Below are positions 1 through 10,949 of a DNA stretch of 64,000 nucleotides, in pieces (within the stretch, counting starts at the first letter, position 1; each line of letters starts with the position of its first letter). This stretch comes from Microthyrium microscopicum (lineage: Eukaryota > Ascomycota > Dothideomycetes > Microthyriales > Microthyriaceae), in contig MU004235.1 of the NCBI GenBank assembly GCA_010405405.1, positions 634,538 to 698,537 of the forward strand. Direction: 5' to 3'. Below the pieces are notes generated by a model. It saw only the letters and a program-made list of their open reading frames with translations. It did not search any database and had not been told where the DNA came from. The translations under genes were made by a program, and so were the position numbers.

Positions 1-773
1 TTTTTGGTCGTGATTACGATTGCAAATTCGTTGTCGCGAGGTCATGGGCTTCCTTCTTGGCTATGCTTGCAGATGATCTGACCAGTGGGTCTGACAAAGT
101 CATTGTCGATGAGGAAACCGGTGAACTGAGTTTCAATTTGTTCAAGAAACAAGGTGTCAGTCCACCATACCTGGAAATCCTGCGATGGCGTTGTGATCAG
201 AAATACGGCCGACGTACCGTACGCAAGCGACATAGTGGTCCCGGAAGTCCAGGTCTTCGAATCAATCCCAACGTTCAAGGACCCGCTTTCAACAATGTCT
301 CTTCCTCTTCACCATATGCGAGCCCAACCTCAGGCTCTTCGGAACGTGGACGATCACCTCATCGCGTGAATGGAAAATCGCCCGTGGTTAATAGTCCTAT
401 GCGGCCCCATATATCTAGTCCTCTTGCTCGAGTGGCTGAAGAGGCTCCGGGTATACAACCTCTAAGCGTTCGAACCGACACAGACACTTTGAAAGGAATT
501 CCATCGAGAAAGGTGGACAAACTGATCTCTGTTGATACGCCACGTCACAGTGGAGATTTTCCAGCTCTCCCAGCTCTCCGAATCGGCTCGCCTGGACCGA
601 ATAAGGAGAATCAAGAACCGGCGAAGAAGGCCTCGTTACCTGCAACGGCAGCACCTACTTCAGCACCAGCGGAGACTATCGGGAAGCCAGAGCAGCAAGA
701 AGAGGCTACTGCTGGAGCTCCAAAGTCAGAGACTGATCCCTTGGCGGATGAAATGAAGACTGTCGCCATATAG
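1..773 (+). CDS. C-terminal part of an unrecognised protein (5' end outside window)
   Basis: The reading frame is open from base 3 with no start codon, so the gene begins left of the window; about 256 residues are visible. The first 75 or so look folded and mix hydrophobic and charged residues (RSWASFLAMLADDLTSGSD, then EETGELSFNLFKKQGVSPP and EILRWRCDQKYGRRT). The rest is Ser/Pro-rich and probably disordered, ending in an acidic tail (DPLADEMKTVAI). A shorter start inside the frame is unlikely because the frame reads continuously to the window edge without a splice acceptor being needed. I do not recognise the family and assign no function. The Ser/Pro tail, with several SP dipeptides, would suit a phosphorylated regulatory protein, but that is inference. 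Confidence 0.7.
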   Translation, partial: FGRDYDCKFVVARSWASFLAMLADDLTSGSDKVIVDEETGELSFNLFKKQGVSPPYLEILRWRCDQKYGRRTVRKRHSGPGSPGLRINPNVQGPAFNNVSSSSPYASPTSGSSERGRSPHRVNGKSPVVNSPMRPHISSPLARVAEEAPGIQPLSVRTDTDTLKGIPSRKVDKLISVDTPRHSGDFPALPALRIGSPGPNKENQEPAKKASLPATAAPTSAPAETIGKPEQQEEATAGAPKSETDPLADEMKTVAI

Positions 774-2692
774 CAGGCCCTTCAATCTGTGGCTTTTTTC
801 AACAGCTGTCCGGGCACAAGAACAAACCATTCTGATTCAAAAAGCGAGTGGCTTATACGCGAGAAAAACGGTTAACATTTGTCGACCAACACGCTTTGGC
901 CGTTCGAGCAAGCAATAGAGCGAGTATTCATATTGGTTCTTCGATGTCATTGTTTCATATCCACGACTTCGGCCATCACTTCGATAATAGGCATGGCCCA
1001 ATAGCCTTCCCCAAGCACATCAAGCAGCTCCCTCGCGTGGATTAATGCTTTGTTTCTTTCCCCATTATAATTTGTACGACTAGATCGTCCGCACGCCAAT
1101 AATTTTCCTGTTCGAGTAGCAAAAAAGAGAGGTTGTTCAGGAGTATTTGGAATCCTTGATCCTTATCCGATCAAGTCGATGCATTTGCAAGGCGTTTTTG
1201 ATCAAAGTGGCTTCTCCCATTGGAAAGAGATTACGGACTACTACAAGTGGTATGCATGTACGATAGAGAATTATAAGCGAGTTGAGCATTTTGACGGCTG
1301 GGGTTCTATGTACTTGGGCAGAGCAGCAATTTTGTGGAACGGCTCTAATTAAGTCTTTAGGCTCATATTTCCCTGATGTTCTTGCGTGAATTGGGATTGT
1401 CTCCTTGCTGCTGAGATACATTAAATTGGACGGCAATGATTGCACACTTGACTCATTTGTCTGGACACGATCACTACGGATTCTTTCCACGATTGAGAAA
1501 CGAGGACGGTAGATGTCGCATAGCGGATCAGATGTTTGACATGCTCTTCATTAATGATATCTTACATCGTAGCGTATAAATGGCGTATGCTCTCTACTGC
1601 CCATCATGACTCTCTTCACCGAAGCACGCTTATTTGTTTGATTCATTGATGAGTATCGTACAACTAATGTAAACAATCATGCAGCATATCAGGGGTGATA
1701 AATCTCAAAGCTCCGAGGCCTGCTGGTATCAAAGCAAGATAAGTATTCTCATTGACAGCGATGTCTGCTATTTGACTCATTGAGCAAGAAACGCTTTTAT
1801 CGAGTGCATATACTGCATGTCAAATCTTTGAATGCCATGGGATTTAGAGTAGTGACTCTTTAAGAAGTGTTATGGCAGACATGGCAGTTGATGGGAGTAG
1901 ATATCCCCGGCAGTAGCCGAAACTCGGGTATGTAGGTTTGAAGCTCTTGGGTGCCGAGGTCGGTTTTGACAGGTCAGACTCGCAAAGGCTTAAAAAGGAT
2001 ACCATTTTCAGAGAACTTTCAGAGAACAGTTCAATGTGGAGACTAGTCATACAAGTGTTGATAGGGGGAGTATCGGGTGAATAATGGAGAGTGCACTTGG
2101 AATATCATTTGCGGAGACATGTAGGTTTTGGGTCGCTGGGCAGCTGGATAGCTTTGGGTCGCTGGGCTCAATGAATGTTATCAATTATTTTCTTCAATCG
2201 TCACAAGCTAGACAAATCCTAGTTTGTGAGGGGCAAACCGTTCATCAACCTTCTCAATATGCATCTGATGTCCTGGACTCCTGGCCCTCCTCTGGCCCGA
2301 CTGGCCGTTTGCTTCCTCCGCAATCGCCAATCTTATTGGATAGTTCAAGCATTGAAGCTCCATATGCAGTAGTTCCAGCCTGTTCGGGGAGTCCCGCTGG
2401 AGGTTGGCAGCTCACATTTATAATGCTAGTCCTAGTAGTTCTTACTGTTGCTGTGCTATCGTGATGTAGTCTATAATTCCTCGGTAACATATTCACCAGC
2501 TCGGGAGCTCATACATAGTGCCCTCTGCCCCCTGTATGCCCCTCTCAGCCTCGTTGAATCTGTTCCGTCTCTTTTTCTTGTCTCTACTTCCTGTTTCTTT
2601 TCCAATCTTTCTGTAAGCTTCATCTTCATTGTTGTGCTAAAACATATACTCTGAGAAAGAGAAGCTACAAGTGTTACTCTACTATCCTCACA
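774..2692. other. Intergenic, 1.9 kb
   Basis: This holds the 3' UTR of the gene to the left and the upstream region of malate synthase. Only short uncorrelated ORFs are present (longest 126 codons at 2084-2464, with a hydrophobic tail but no recognisable domain). From about 2510 to 2690 the + strand is pyrimidine-rich, as is usual before transcription starts in filamentous fungi. No RNA gene was seen. Confidence 0.6.
2127..2167 (+). repeat. Short direct repeat upstream of malate synthase
   Basis: The 15-mer TTTGGGTCGCTGGGC occurs at 2127-2141 and again at 2153-2167, 26 bases apart, about 530 bases before the malate synthase start. The two copies are identical. It could be a duplicated regulatory site or a chance tandem duplication. 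Confidence 0.55.
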
Positions 2693-4481
2693 ATGGCTTC
2701 GCCCGCACCAAATAAAGCTGAAGTCCTCCTTGCGGATGCAAGCGCAACCGTCCTTGGACCTCTCAATGACAAGACCAAGAAGATTCTCTCCAAAGAGGCT
2801 GCTGTTTTCCTAGTCCTTCTCCACCGAACCTTCAACAAGACACGCAAGGAATTGCTCCAAAAGCGTGTAACACGTCAAGCCGAGCTCGACCGCGGTGTCT
2901 TGCCAGACTTCCTTCCAGAGACCAAGCATATCCGTGAGAACGATGCTTGGAGAGGAGCTCCACCAGCTCCAGGTCTTCAGGACCGACGATTGGAGATCAC
3001 AGGGCCAGTCGACCGAAAGATGGTCGTCAACGCCTTGAACTCTGAAGTATGGACATATATGGCTGATTTCGAAGGTATATCCACTTATTCGTCACCGATT
3101 CCAAAGTGTCACAGGACAGTCCTTGAATGAGATACTAACATGATGTATAGATGCCACTGCCCCAACATGGGATAACATGATCAATGGCCAACTCAACCTT
3201 CACGACGCCATCCGCCGCCAAGTAGACTTTAAGCAAGGCGAGAAATGGTACCGTCTCCGAACAGACCGCCGCCTCCCCACGCTCATCTGCCGTGCCCGTG
3301 GCTGGCATCTTGATGAGAAGCATTTCCTCGTCGACGGTGAGCCCATGTCCGGCTCTCTCTTCGACTTTGGTTTGTACTTCTTCAACAACGCCGAAGAGCT
3401 CGTCAAGCGCGGCTCCGGCCCCTACTTCTACCTCCCCAAGATGGAGTCCCATCTCGAAGCCCGCCTTTGGAATGATGTCTTCAACCTCTCCCAAGACTAC
3501 ATTGGCATGCGCCGTGGAACCATTCGCGGTACCGTGCTCATCGAGACCATCCTCGCTGCCTTTGAAATGGACGAGATCATTTACGAGCTCCGCGAGCACT
3601 CTTCCGGCCTTAATTGCGGCCGCTGGGACTACATCTTCAGCGTCATCAAGCGCTTCCGCCAAAACCCATCATTCGTCCTGCCAGACCGCAGCTCCGTCAC
3701 CATGACAGTGCCATTCATGGACTCATATGTCAAGTTGCTCATCAAGATATGCCACAAACGTGGTGTCCACGCCATGGGCGGTATGGCCGCCCAAATCCCC
3801 ATCAAGAACGACCCAGCCGCCAACGAAGTCGCCATGAGCAACGTCCGCGCCGACAAGCTCCGTGAAGTACGAGCCGGCCACGACGGCACCTGGGTTGCCC
3901 ATCCCGCCCTCGCGCCCATCGCCGGTGAGATCTTCAACCAATACATGCCCACACCCAACCAGATGTGGGTTCTCCGCCCAGAAGTGGAAGTCACCGCCAA
4001 CGACCTCCTCAACATGAACGTGCCCGGCAAAGTCACAGAAGATGGCGTCCGCAAGAACCTCGCCATCGGTCTCGGCTACATGGAAGGCTGGCTCCGCGGA
4101 ATTGGCTGCGTGCCACTCAACTACCTCATGGAAGATGCTGCCACCGCCGAAGTCTCGCGAAGCCAGGTATGGCAATGGGTGCGCCACGGAGCCGTCACTG
4201 CAGAAGGCCAAAAGGTCACCAAGGAGTACACGCTCCGTCTACTAAAGGAGGAAGCCACCAAGTTGGCCAAGGATGCACCAAAGGGCAACAAGTATGCCAC
4301 TGCAGTCAAATACATGTCCACCCAGGTAACTGGAGAGGATTATGCAGAGTTTATAACTTCGTAAGTTGCCTTTTATTCTGCGTTTCTTCGCATTTTGAGT
4401 CTAATGCTAATTTTGTATGATAGACTCTTATACAATGAGATCACCACGACCAGTGCGAACCAACCGGCTGCCAAGTTGTAA
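2693..4481 (+). CDS. acuE: Malate synthase, glyoxysomal/peroxisomal
   Basis: Malate synthase condenses glyoxylate with acetyl-CoA to malate in the glyoxylate cycle, allowing growth on acetate, fatty acids and other C2 sources. Three exons join cleanly: 2693-3074, 3151-4360 and 4424-4481, giving 549 residues, normal for fungal enzymes. The family signature is present at about residues 275-290 ([16 protein letters not shown]). The region expected to carry the catalytic aspartate reads [12 protein letters not shown]. The last short exon encodes the C-terminus PAAKL; AKL is a good type-1 peroxisomal targeting signal, so the third exon decides localisation. The start is the first ATG after a pyrimidine-rich leader and yields the expected N-terminus. 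Codon use is strongly C-biased in exon 2, as in highly expressed fungal genes. The symbol follows Aspergillus usage. Confidence 0.97.
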
Positions 4482-5168
4482 ATATCGAAATCGGAAATGA
4501 TGAGTTGGAATGACAAGTTGTTTGACAATTGTATGTGTGCCATACTGTCTATATTTTGCATGTTTGGTGGGGAGTGAAATAAGTTGGATATAGTGAATTT
4601 GAAGGAAATGATCCATTTATCAGTTATTGATTCGGCGTGTAACTGACATCTCTTATATCTTTACTAATACCACGATGTCATTTGGATCATACAAAGAAAA
4701 CCCATCACTGAATAGATTCTACTCTGTCAGTATCTCCAAACATATCAACGACAGCTACTTTAGCTCTCTTCCGTTCGTCTATTATCAAAATCACCTTTCA
4801 TATGCTCAGAAACTAAAGTAACCCAGTATCCCTTACACGCCTTACTATCAGATTTCTCCTAGTAAAACCTCCCCATCACCATCCTACCAAAATGTCTCCT
4901 GAGACCAACATCCGCTATAACAACAATCCTTAACAATGACCCATAATCACATCTGTTTGCCATCTTATATCCACCGTAGCAAACCGCCTCCCCAGAATGT
5001 AAGACATGAAGATCCATCTTTGTTCATTCAGTCCTCAACACCCTTTAAACCCAACATACAGATCCCTAACAAACAGAATTCCCAATAAACAAAATCCCAA
5101 GAACCAGATTCTCAAGATATAAATCACCCAAACATATAAACCCCCCATTCGGCCCACCGATCCCCACC
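4482..5168. other. Intergenic, 0.7 kb
   Basis: This contains the malate synthase 3' UTR and the leader of the next gene. From about 4850 to 5165 the + strand is rich in C and A and poor in G. No further gene was seen. Confidence 0.6.
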
Positions 5169-7293
5169 ATGCCAATCCACTTCTCCATAAAAACAACAAT
5201 GTCTTCACGATACCGCGCCGCAAAACCGTCCTCGTCGAATAGACAAGTATCCACTGCTCATGCCTTGCTGCAGGATAACCCGCGTGGTCTTAAGATATCG
5301 ACGTACTCCGGCCGTCCGTATGATCCGTATGAGGGGGCAGATACGCGCGGTTTACCGCCCACTCGTATCGACTCACCTCCACCACCACCACCTCCTCCTG
5401 CGCGTACTCCGCCAGAGCTGAGGTTGATTGAATCCGGAGTTGGGGAGCTGAGTGTGAGAGAACTAGATGGCTTGAGTGGTGAGCATAAATTCCCCGCTGT
5501 CGTGTTTTGGCTTGGACATGTTGGTGTTTTGGCGGATGGGAGTACTGTGCACCTGCGTGATGTGATGCTCGGTAATGTAATGCCGGCTATTGTTACGAAG
5601 GATGGTGTGGTGTTGCCGCCGCAGGTGTTTCCTGGGTTTGAGCGTGCTTGTAGACGTAAGCCGTTGCCGGATTGTGCGTTGACTGTTGGGATAGCTTCGT
5701 CGAGATCGAGAGGTACTGCTGCTACCACGACGAGTACGGCTCGGGAAATTGCTGGTAGATCTGTTGCTGCTAGGTGGTCTCCGCCAGATAGTTCGATTCG
5801 ACGGACGGATATTGCTGAGGTCAAGGCGCCTGTGGTAGCGAAGAAAAAGACGCTAATCAAGAAGGCTAAGAAGGTCGAGCCGGTGGTGGAGAAGCCAGTG
5901 ATTCCAGCTGATGATGGTGATTTTGGATTTGATATGGATGATAGTGAGCTTGCTATGCAGCAGGTTCTTGAGGACAGCCTAAAACAGAGCCAGAGTGGTG
6001 TCCTGGACGAAAAGCCGGTGAGTATACCTGCGAAGTCTAATGCTGCTCCGGCTGTGAAGGCCAAGGGAAAGCTTCCGCCAAAACCGAAAGCTATTCCGGT
6101 GAGAGTTGTCCCAGCTTCTGTGACAAAAGTTGCTCCGGCTGCATCAAATCGAGCCGCGCCAGCTGCTCCAACGAAAGCCGACCCTACTACGCCAGCGAGA
6201 GCGGCGGTAATTGTACCCAAGAGAACTCCACCAGCTGCTCCCGCAAAAGCAACCACAACGGCACCAAACAGAACCGCGCCAGCACCTGCATCAAGAGCTA
6301 CGCCAGCCACGACATCCAAGACCCCTCCGAATACAGGCCCCAAGGTCATCGTGAACATAAACACCAGACCTTCCCCAGTAACACCATCAAAGCCCAAAGC
6401 AAAGACCGTCTATCCCACCCCAGCCTCAAACTCAACATCGAAAGCCAAAAGGCCCGCTGAACAGCTATCACCGACTCCAAAAGGCAAAGGCAAGTCGCCC
6501 AAAGACAAGACCTCCGAAAAAAGCACCTTGAGCTCTTTTATAACCAGCACAGTAGCCCTCTTCAGAGGAACCCAACCCAGCCCCTCTCTACCTTCCACCA
6601 CCAGTACCTCCGAAACCCCTTCTGAGCGCGCCGCGAAGCGAGCCTTCCAAGATGCGCGTGAATACCTAACCGAAGGCGTCGACACCTTCGCGGCCGGCGC
6701 CTTCGCTAGTGATGAAGTTCGCGACGTACACTATGCCATGAGCAAAATCATCCGGCTCGAGCTTGCCAGATGCCAGGCACTATCTGAAGCTGGACAGCAG
6801 ATCAGAGTCAAGCCTAGCAAGCATAGTGGTCTTCGATTTCCCAGTGCGAAGGGCGATATGGACGAGGGAGAAGAGTTGTTGGAGCAGGGGGTGCAGATAT
6901 ATTTCCAGGGAGCAAAGTTGATGGATCATGGTGGAAAGGATCTGTTTCATGATATTATGAAGGTGGTGGATAAGCAATATGAGGCAAACATGACGGAGTC
7001 GGAGCGCCGGCATAGGAGGGGGAGTGAGGAGGGGAGTGTTGGGAGGAGACGAAGGAGGAGACATCATCGGTCGAGGAGGGATAGAGAGGATAGTAGCTCG
7101 CGGTAAGCTCTGGTGGAAAGATGTGGATTGAGTTTGCTAATGCGGTGTTTACAGAGATGAGGAAGATCCTATCATTATGATGACTGGCGGGTATGGTCCG
7201 GCTGGAACTCTGGAGAGAGACGTTGGAAGGGATGAAGCGGAGAGGCGGATACAGAGATTGAAGGATCAAGGTATCAAAGTTTTTCGGAAATAG
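5169..7293 (+). CDS. Hypothetical protein with Pro/Ala/Lys low-complexity centre
   Basis: Two exons, 5169-7102 and 7155-7293, give 690 residues; the second exon ends in frame with a charged helix (GTLERDVGRDEAERRIQRLK). An in-frame ATG at 5199 is an equally good start. Layout: an N-terminal tail with a run of eight prolines near residue 75; a conserved-looking block at about 95-170 (VVFWLGHVGVLADGSTVHL, then MLGNVMPAIV); a long stretch about 300-430 of imperfect 9-11-residue Ala/Pro repeats with Lys or Arg; a helical C-terminal region about 480-620; then an Arg/His-rich basic cluster (RRRRRRHHRSRR). The basic tail could bind nucleic acid or direct nuclear import, which is inference. I do not recognise the family. 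It converges with the CDF transporter, 172 bases apart. Confidence 0.85.
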
Positions 7294-7465
7294 ACCGAGA
7301 CCGCGATATGTTCTGCGAATACTTCTAGATAGCTGATTAGTAGGCGCTATCACAGGCATCACAGACAATGCGATGCGCCAATCGATATGTGACAGCCAAT
7401 ACTGATGGAACGAACGGAATATACATGTATTTTGACGACCCTCGAAATAGGAATTAGCGTATCGT

Positions 7466-9395
7466 CTATTCTAGTTGCCTCATATGCGTCGGCAAGTTCT
7501 GTGCGTAATAGTCCAGATGTACAAAAGCTCTCTCAACCGAAGGAACGCTTTCAAGCATATACTGCAAGCTCTCACCCAAATCATGAGAGTCGCGAAGACT
7601 GGTGTGTTCGTCCAGGATGATGTCGACTTCCACGTTCAGTTTGTCTCCAGCATGGTATGCCTGGAGACCTTGAATTTGTTTGATAGTTTTGGCAAATCGC
7701 ATGGTCAAATAAAGGAGAACGTTGCGCTCGTCTGCTGAAGCGGCAGCGCCAGAGAGATTGCGGATATGTACCGCAGTCGTTCGCGACCAGGCGTACATGA
7801 CGTATATGGATAAAAGAATGCCGCCTAGTGGATCCAACCACCATAGATCGGCGTAGTATCCAACTGTCAGCTGTCAGTATAGGTTGTTATCGAAGAAGAA
7901 CGAAGACTTACTAAGAGGAAATATGATACTAAAGATGTTGAAAACGACGTCAGTCACGGCATCTTGGGCAAGTGCCTGAACACTACTGTTCTTGATCAAC
8001 CGGCACCAAACCCAGCAAAGGCCTTTGATGACGACTGTACTTGCCATAATGGCAACAGCAGCGATGGAGAGCCGAACCAGATTATGGTCTTTGCCAGTGA
8101 GTTTTCCGAAACCTTCCAAACCAACTTGGAAGAACGATGTTATCATGATTACCGAGAATACAAGTATACCAATAGGCTCTAGTTTCGCTCGACCGGCTGG
8201 ATACATGTACTTATCTTCAGAAGAAATTAGTCGGGTCGTGGTCCAAACAATTGCCGTTGATAGAAAGTCGAGAACTGCATCCACCAAGGCAGCAAGAACT
8301 GAAACAGAGGAAGTCATGAGTGTAACAATAATCTTCAGGACCAGCAGAATGGAGTTGGCTGCGAGGTTCATGTAAATCGCGATCTTGACGACGGTGCCTG
8401 AAGAATCGTCCTCTTCCTCTGGTGTATAGTCTGGCATGGCATTTTCAGTCGTTTCTTCCTCTTCTTCCTCGTCCCGGTGCATTAGGGGAGAGCGCTCATC
8501 GGGGACTTTGTAGAGATTTCGAGGTGTTCTTTTGACTTTGCCAGATTGATTGGTCGGGCTTGCTGCTCCATTGCTGTAACTATTCGGCGAGGTTATCTCT
8601 CCAGGAGTAAGTGGTGCCGAAGGTGTCTCCTCGCTAATAGTAGTAGGCACGTCAACGGCTCCATGACCCCCTGGTACTGAGTTATACTCTGCAAGAAGAG
8701 TATGAGGGAGAGAAGAATCAAGTAATCTATCAATAAAAGTGTATTGCTGGATTAGATAGTTGTTTCTTTCATAGTATTCGCGTCTGTCATGTTAGTTGTT
8801 GGAGCCAATCATGATGAATATACTCACATGGGCTTCTTCATCTTCTTTAGTTCTTCGTCTGTTTTCCAGTATTGTTCCCTTTGACGGTTAGTAAATACCT
8901 TTGAAGAAGAAAAACAACCTACCACCGATATCTTGGGTTGCTATTGCCGATCAGCCGCATACTCCTCATCTGGGGTTGCATAAGAAGCGCAATTGCTGCT
9001 TCGCTAAATCTCCTATCACTCTGTACCGGCCTCCCCTCAAACTCGTGCTCATCAAATGGCACAACAGAGCCTCTTCTGGACGCAGTTGGTTTTACTCGAT
9101 CAGGTACGGATGATCTGCCACGTCCGGCTTCCAAGTCTTCGTCCTCATTGTCGAGGGGGTTGGGGAAGAAGCTGCTTCGTCGGCCTTGCAGTGCAGGTTT
9201 CCAGGAATTACTCAAAGCAGATATCAAATGCGAGGTTGATAGAGTTTGGCCTCGCGTTGAGATTACTGGGTCGTCGCTTAGTGGCAGAAAGCTTTTCACG
9301 GAGCGATTCCGGGGTATCAGGGAGGGTCTGTTTTCTGCTGATGCCGATTCAGCTCGCTTTTTGAGCGACTCTGAGAGCAATCCAGGCGTAGCCAT
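7466..9395 (-). CDS. Cation diffusion facilitator, manganese-type
   Basis: Four exons on the minus strand (9395-8923, 8878-8828, 8783-7912, 7863-7466) join in frame to 597 residues. The first 300 residues are a Ser-rich cytosolic extension with an acidic run (EEEEEE). The transporter core follows, with membrane helices from about residue 305. CDF proteins move divalent metal out of the cytosol or into organelles in exchange for protons. Helix 2 carries D343-A-V-L-D347 and helix 5 D449-A-V-T-D453; the DxxxD form in both helices is the pattern of Mn-CDFs, whereas Zn transporters have His in one position. A C-terminal cytosolic domain of about 90 residues follows (DEHTSLRDSHDLGESLQ). The exon-4 join restores PLIGYYADLWWLDPLGG, which supports the splice choice. 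The substrate is inferred from motifs. Confidence 0.93.
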
Positions 9396-9903
9396 CTTTG
9401 CCGATGATCTGTATTTGATGGGTACTTCGGAGAGGCTCTTTCTAGCTCCAGCTAGAACTCGCGATTGAGATCAAGCACTATCTGTCGATGTGCTGTCCCT
9501 TACGATGATATTGGAACGATGGTGAGAAGCGCCGAAACGTGACGATTCCAGATTCCAGTGCCGAGTTTATAGACGAATTGGGTATGATTTTGAAACAATG
9601 GCAATAAATGTACGTCTTGGCGATAGGTCTGCGGGAATTTGCAGAGATGAATCTGATAGCGTTGCTTTTGGTGTTGATTCCCAGATCCACAGTTTTGGAA
9701 GCTACATCCCTGTTTGGTACGGCAAGGTACGGGTACCGATTGGGCTAGACCACCATCATATGTATGGAAATGATCATTCTACCATTGCCTTCCGGTTGGC
9801 GTCAATTGTCAATCCCAATATCCAGTTGATACTGCCGAATTTCGCGAAAACTTCAAAAATGCGATAGGTTCTTAAGAGCAAGGAACAGTCCAGGGCGAGC
9901 AAC
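9396..9903. other. Divergent promoter region
   Basis: This 508-base stretch lies between the divergent CDF transporter and the AhpD-like gene and must hold both promoters. No ORF of interest and no clear motif was found. Confidence 0.6.
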
Positions 9904-10843
9904 ATGTCAAAGCTGTCTGCAGCACTCAAGGCTCTGCTTCACGCGCCATCGTCACATCCAGGAACAACACCAGCTCCCAAGAACATAGCCCAACTGTTCC
10001 GAAAGATAGGCGAACATGCTGAGAAGAACCAAGTTGAGCGGCCAGCCTGGCTGGCTATGGCTGTATGGTAGCCTCTGCGAGGAATAATCCGCATACTAAA
10101 GCTTGCACAGTCGGCCGCCACATTCACAATGAACTCACCAGACTCGCTGGCCATATTACATCACGAAGCTAGCAAAGATAAAGGACTGAAAGAATCCATC
10201 AAACATGCCGAATTGATCCGCGAAGTTGGCCTAAAGTGCATTGGACTTAATGGGGTGAGACATCTCAGCCAGCAATACCTACCTGAGTATATATTCATCA
10301 TCGCAGATTCCGCGTACAATAGTCTGTCTCGATGGGCTTCACTCCCAGCTACCGGATGAAGTAAAAAACAGCTTAACCACGACCCCATCACGGACGGTAA
10401 CGCCAGCAAACGTGGAAGATACCAAAGCGCGTGGCCGACAGCTATGGGACTCGATATACCGTCCCCATCACACCAAGCTTATTGACAAGCTTGCAATGTA
10501 CCACCCAGACCTTCCAGTGTGGATTGTAGATTCAGCATACGGAATGCTGTTTGCTGACCCAGATCGACAGCCTGTAAAAGGCCAACAAGTGGGACGAGTG
10601 TTGACGTCTATTGTCGCAATTGCTTGTTTGAGAGCGCAAACGGGTGTGGCACCGCAGCTAATGAGTCATGTATTTGGGCTGAAGAAAGCTATGAACGATG
10701 AGACGTGGAAGAATGATGTCCAGAATGAGATAGGCGCGAAGTGGCTAGCGAGCGATTCAGGGATTACTTGGATATTAGAAAGTGTTGATCAGATCACGCA
10801 TGCAATCGGGGAGAGCAAAACGAACAGACAGTCACGTATTTGA
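9904..10843 (+). CDS. AhpD-like (carboxymuconolactone decarboxylase-related) protein
   Basis: Exons 9904-10062, 10111-10254 and 10307-10843 join in frame to 279 residues. The sequence resembles a fungal family with an AhpD-like all-helical fold that is widespread in Pezizomycotina and of unknown reaction. Recognisable blocks are AELIREVGLKCIGLNG joined across intron 2 to IPRTIVCLDG, RGRQLWDSIY, and GRVLTSIVAIACLRAQTGV. True AhpD peroxidases use a CxxC pair, which is not visible here, so peroxidase activity should not be assumed. The C-terminus is QSRI; SRI is a weak, non-canonical type-1 peroxisomal signal reported for some filamentous fungal proteins. The gene converges with the Zn2Cys6 regulator, 106 bases apart. 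Confidence 0.82.
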
Positions 10844-10949
10844 GTGGAAAGCGCACAACAAATAGAGCACAGAAAACAAAGCAACAATCAGACGATGGAA
10901 GCTTAGCTTTTATACCCGTGCCAGTATTGCAGATATAAAGCTAGGTGGG

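Noticed and set aside
2084-2464. 126-codon ORF with a hydrophobic C-terminus before malate synthase
   Set aside because: Contains the duplicated 15-mer, shows no domain, and lies in the expected promoter/leader region.
5258-6397. 379-codon antisense ORF inside the low-complexity gene
   Set aside because: Ala/Val/Gly-rich mirror of the Ala/Pro repeats; the sense frame continues through a good splice site to a sensible C-terminus.
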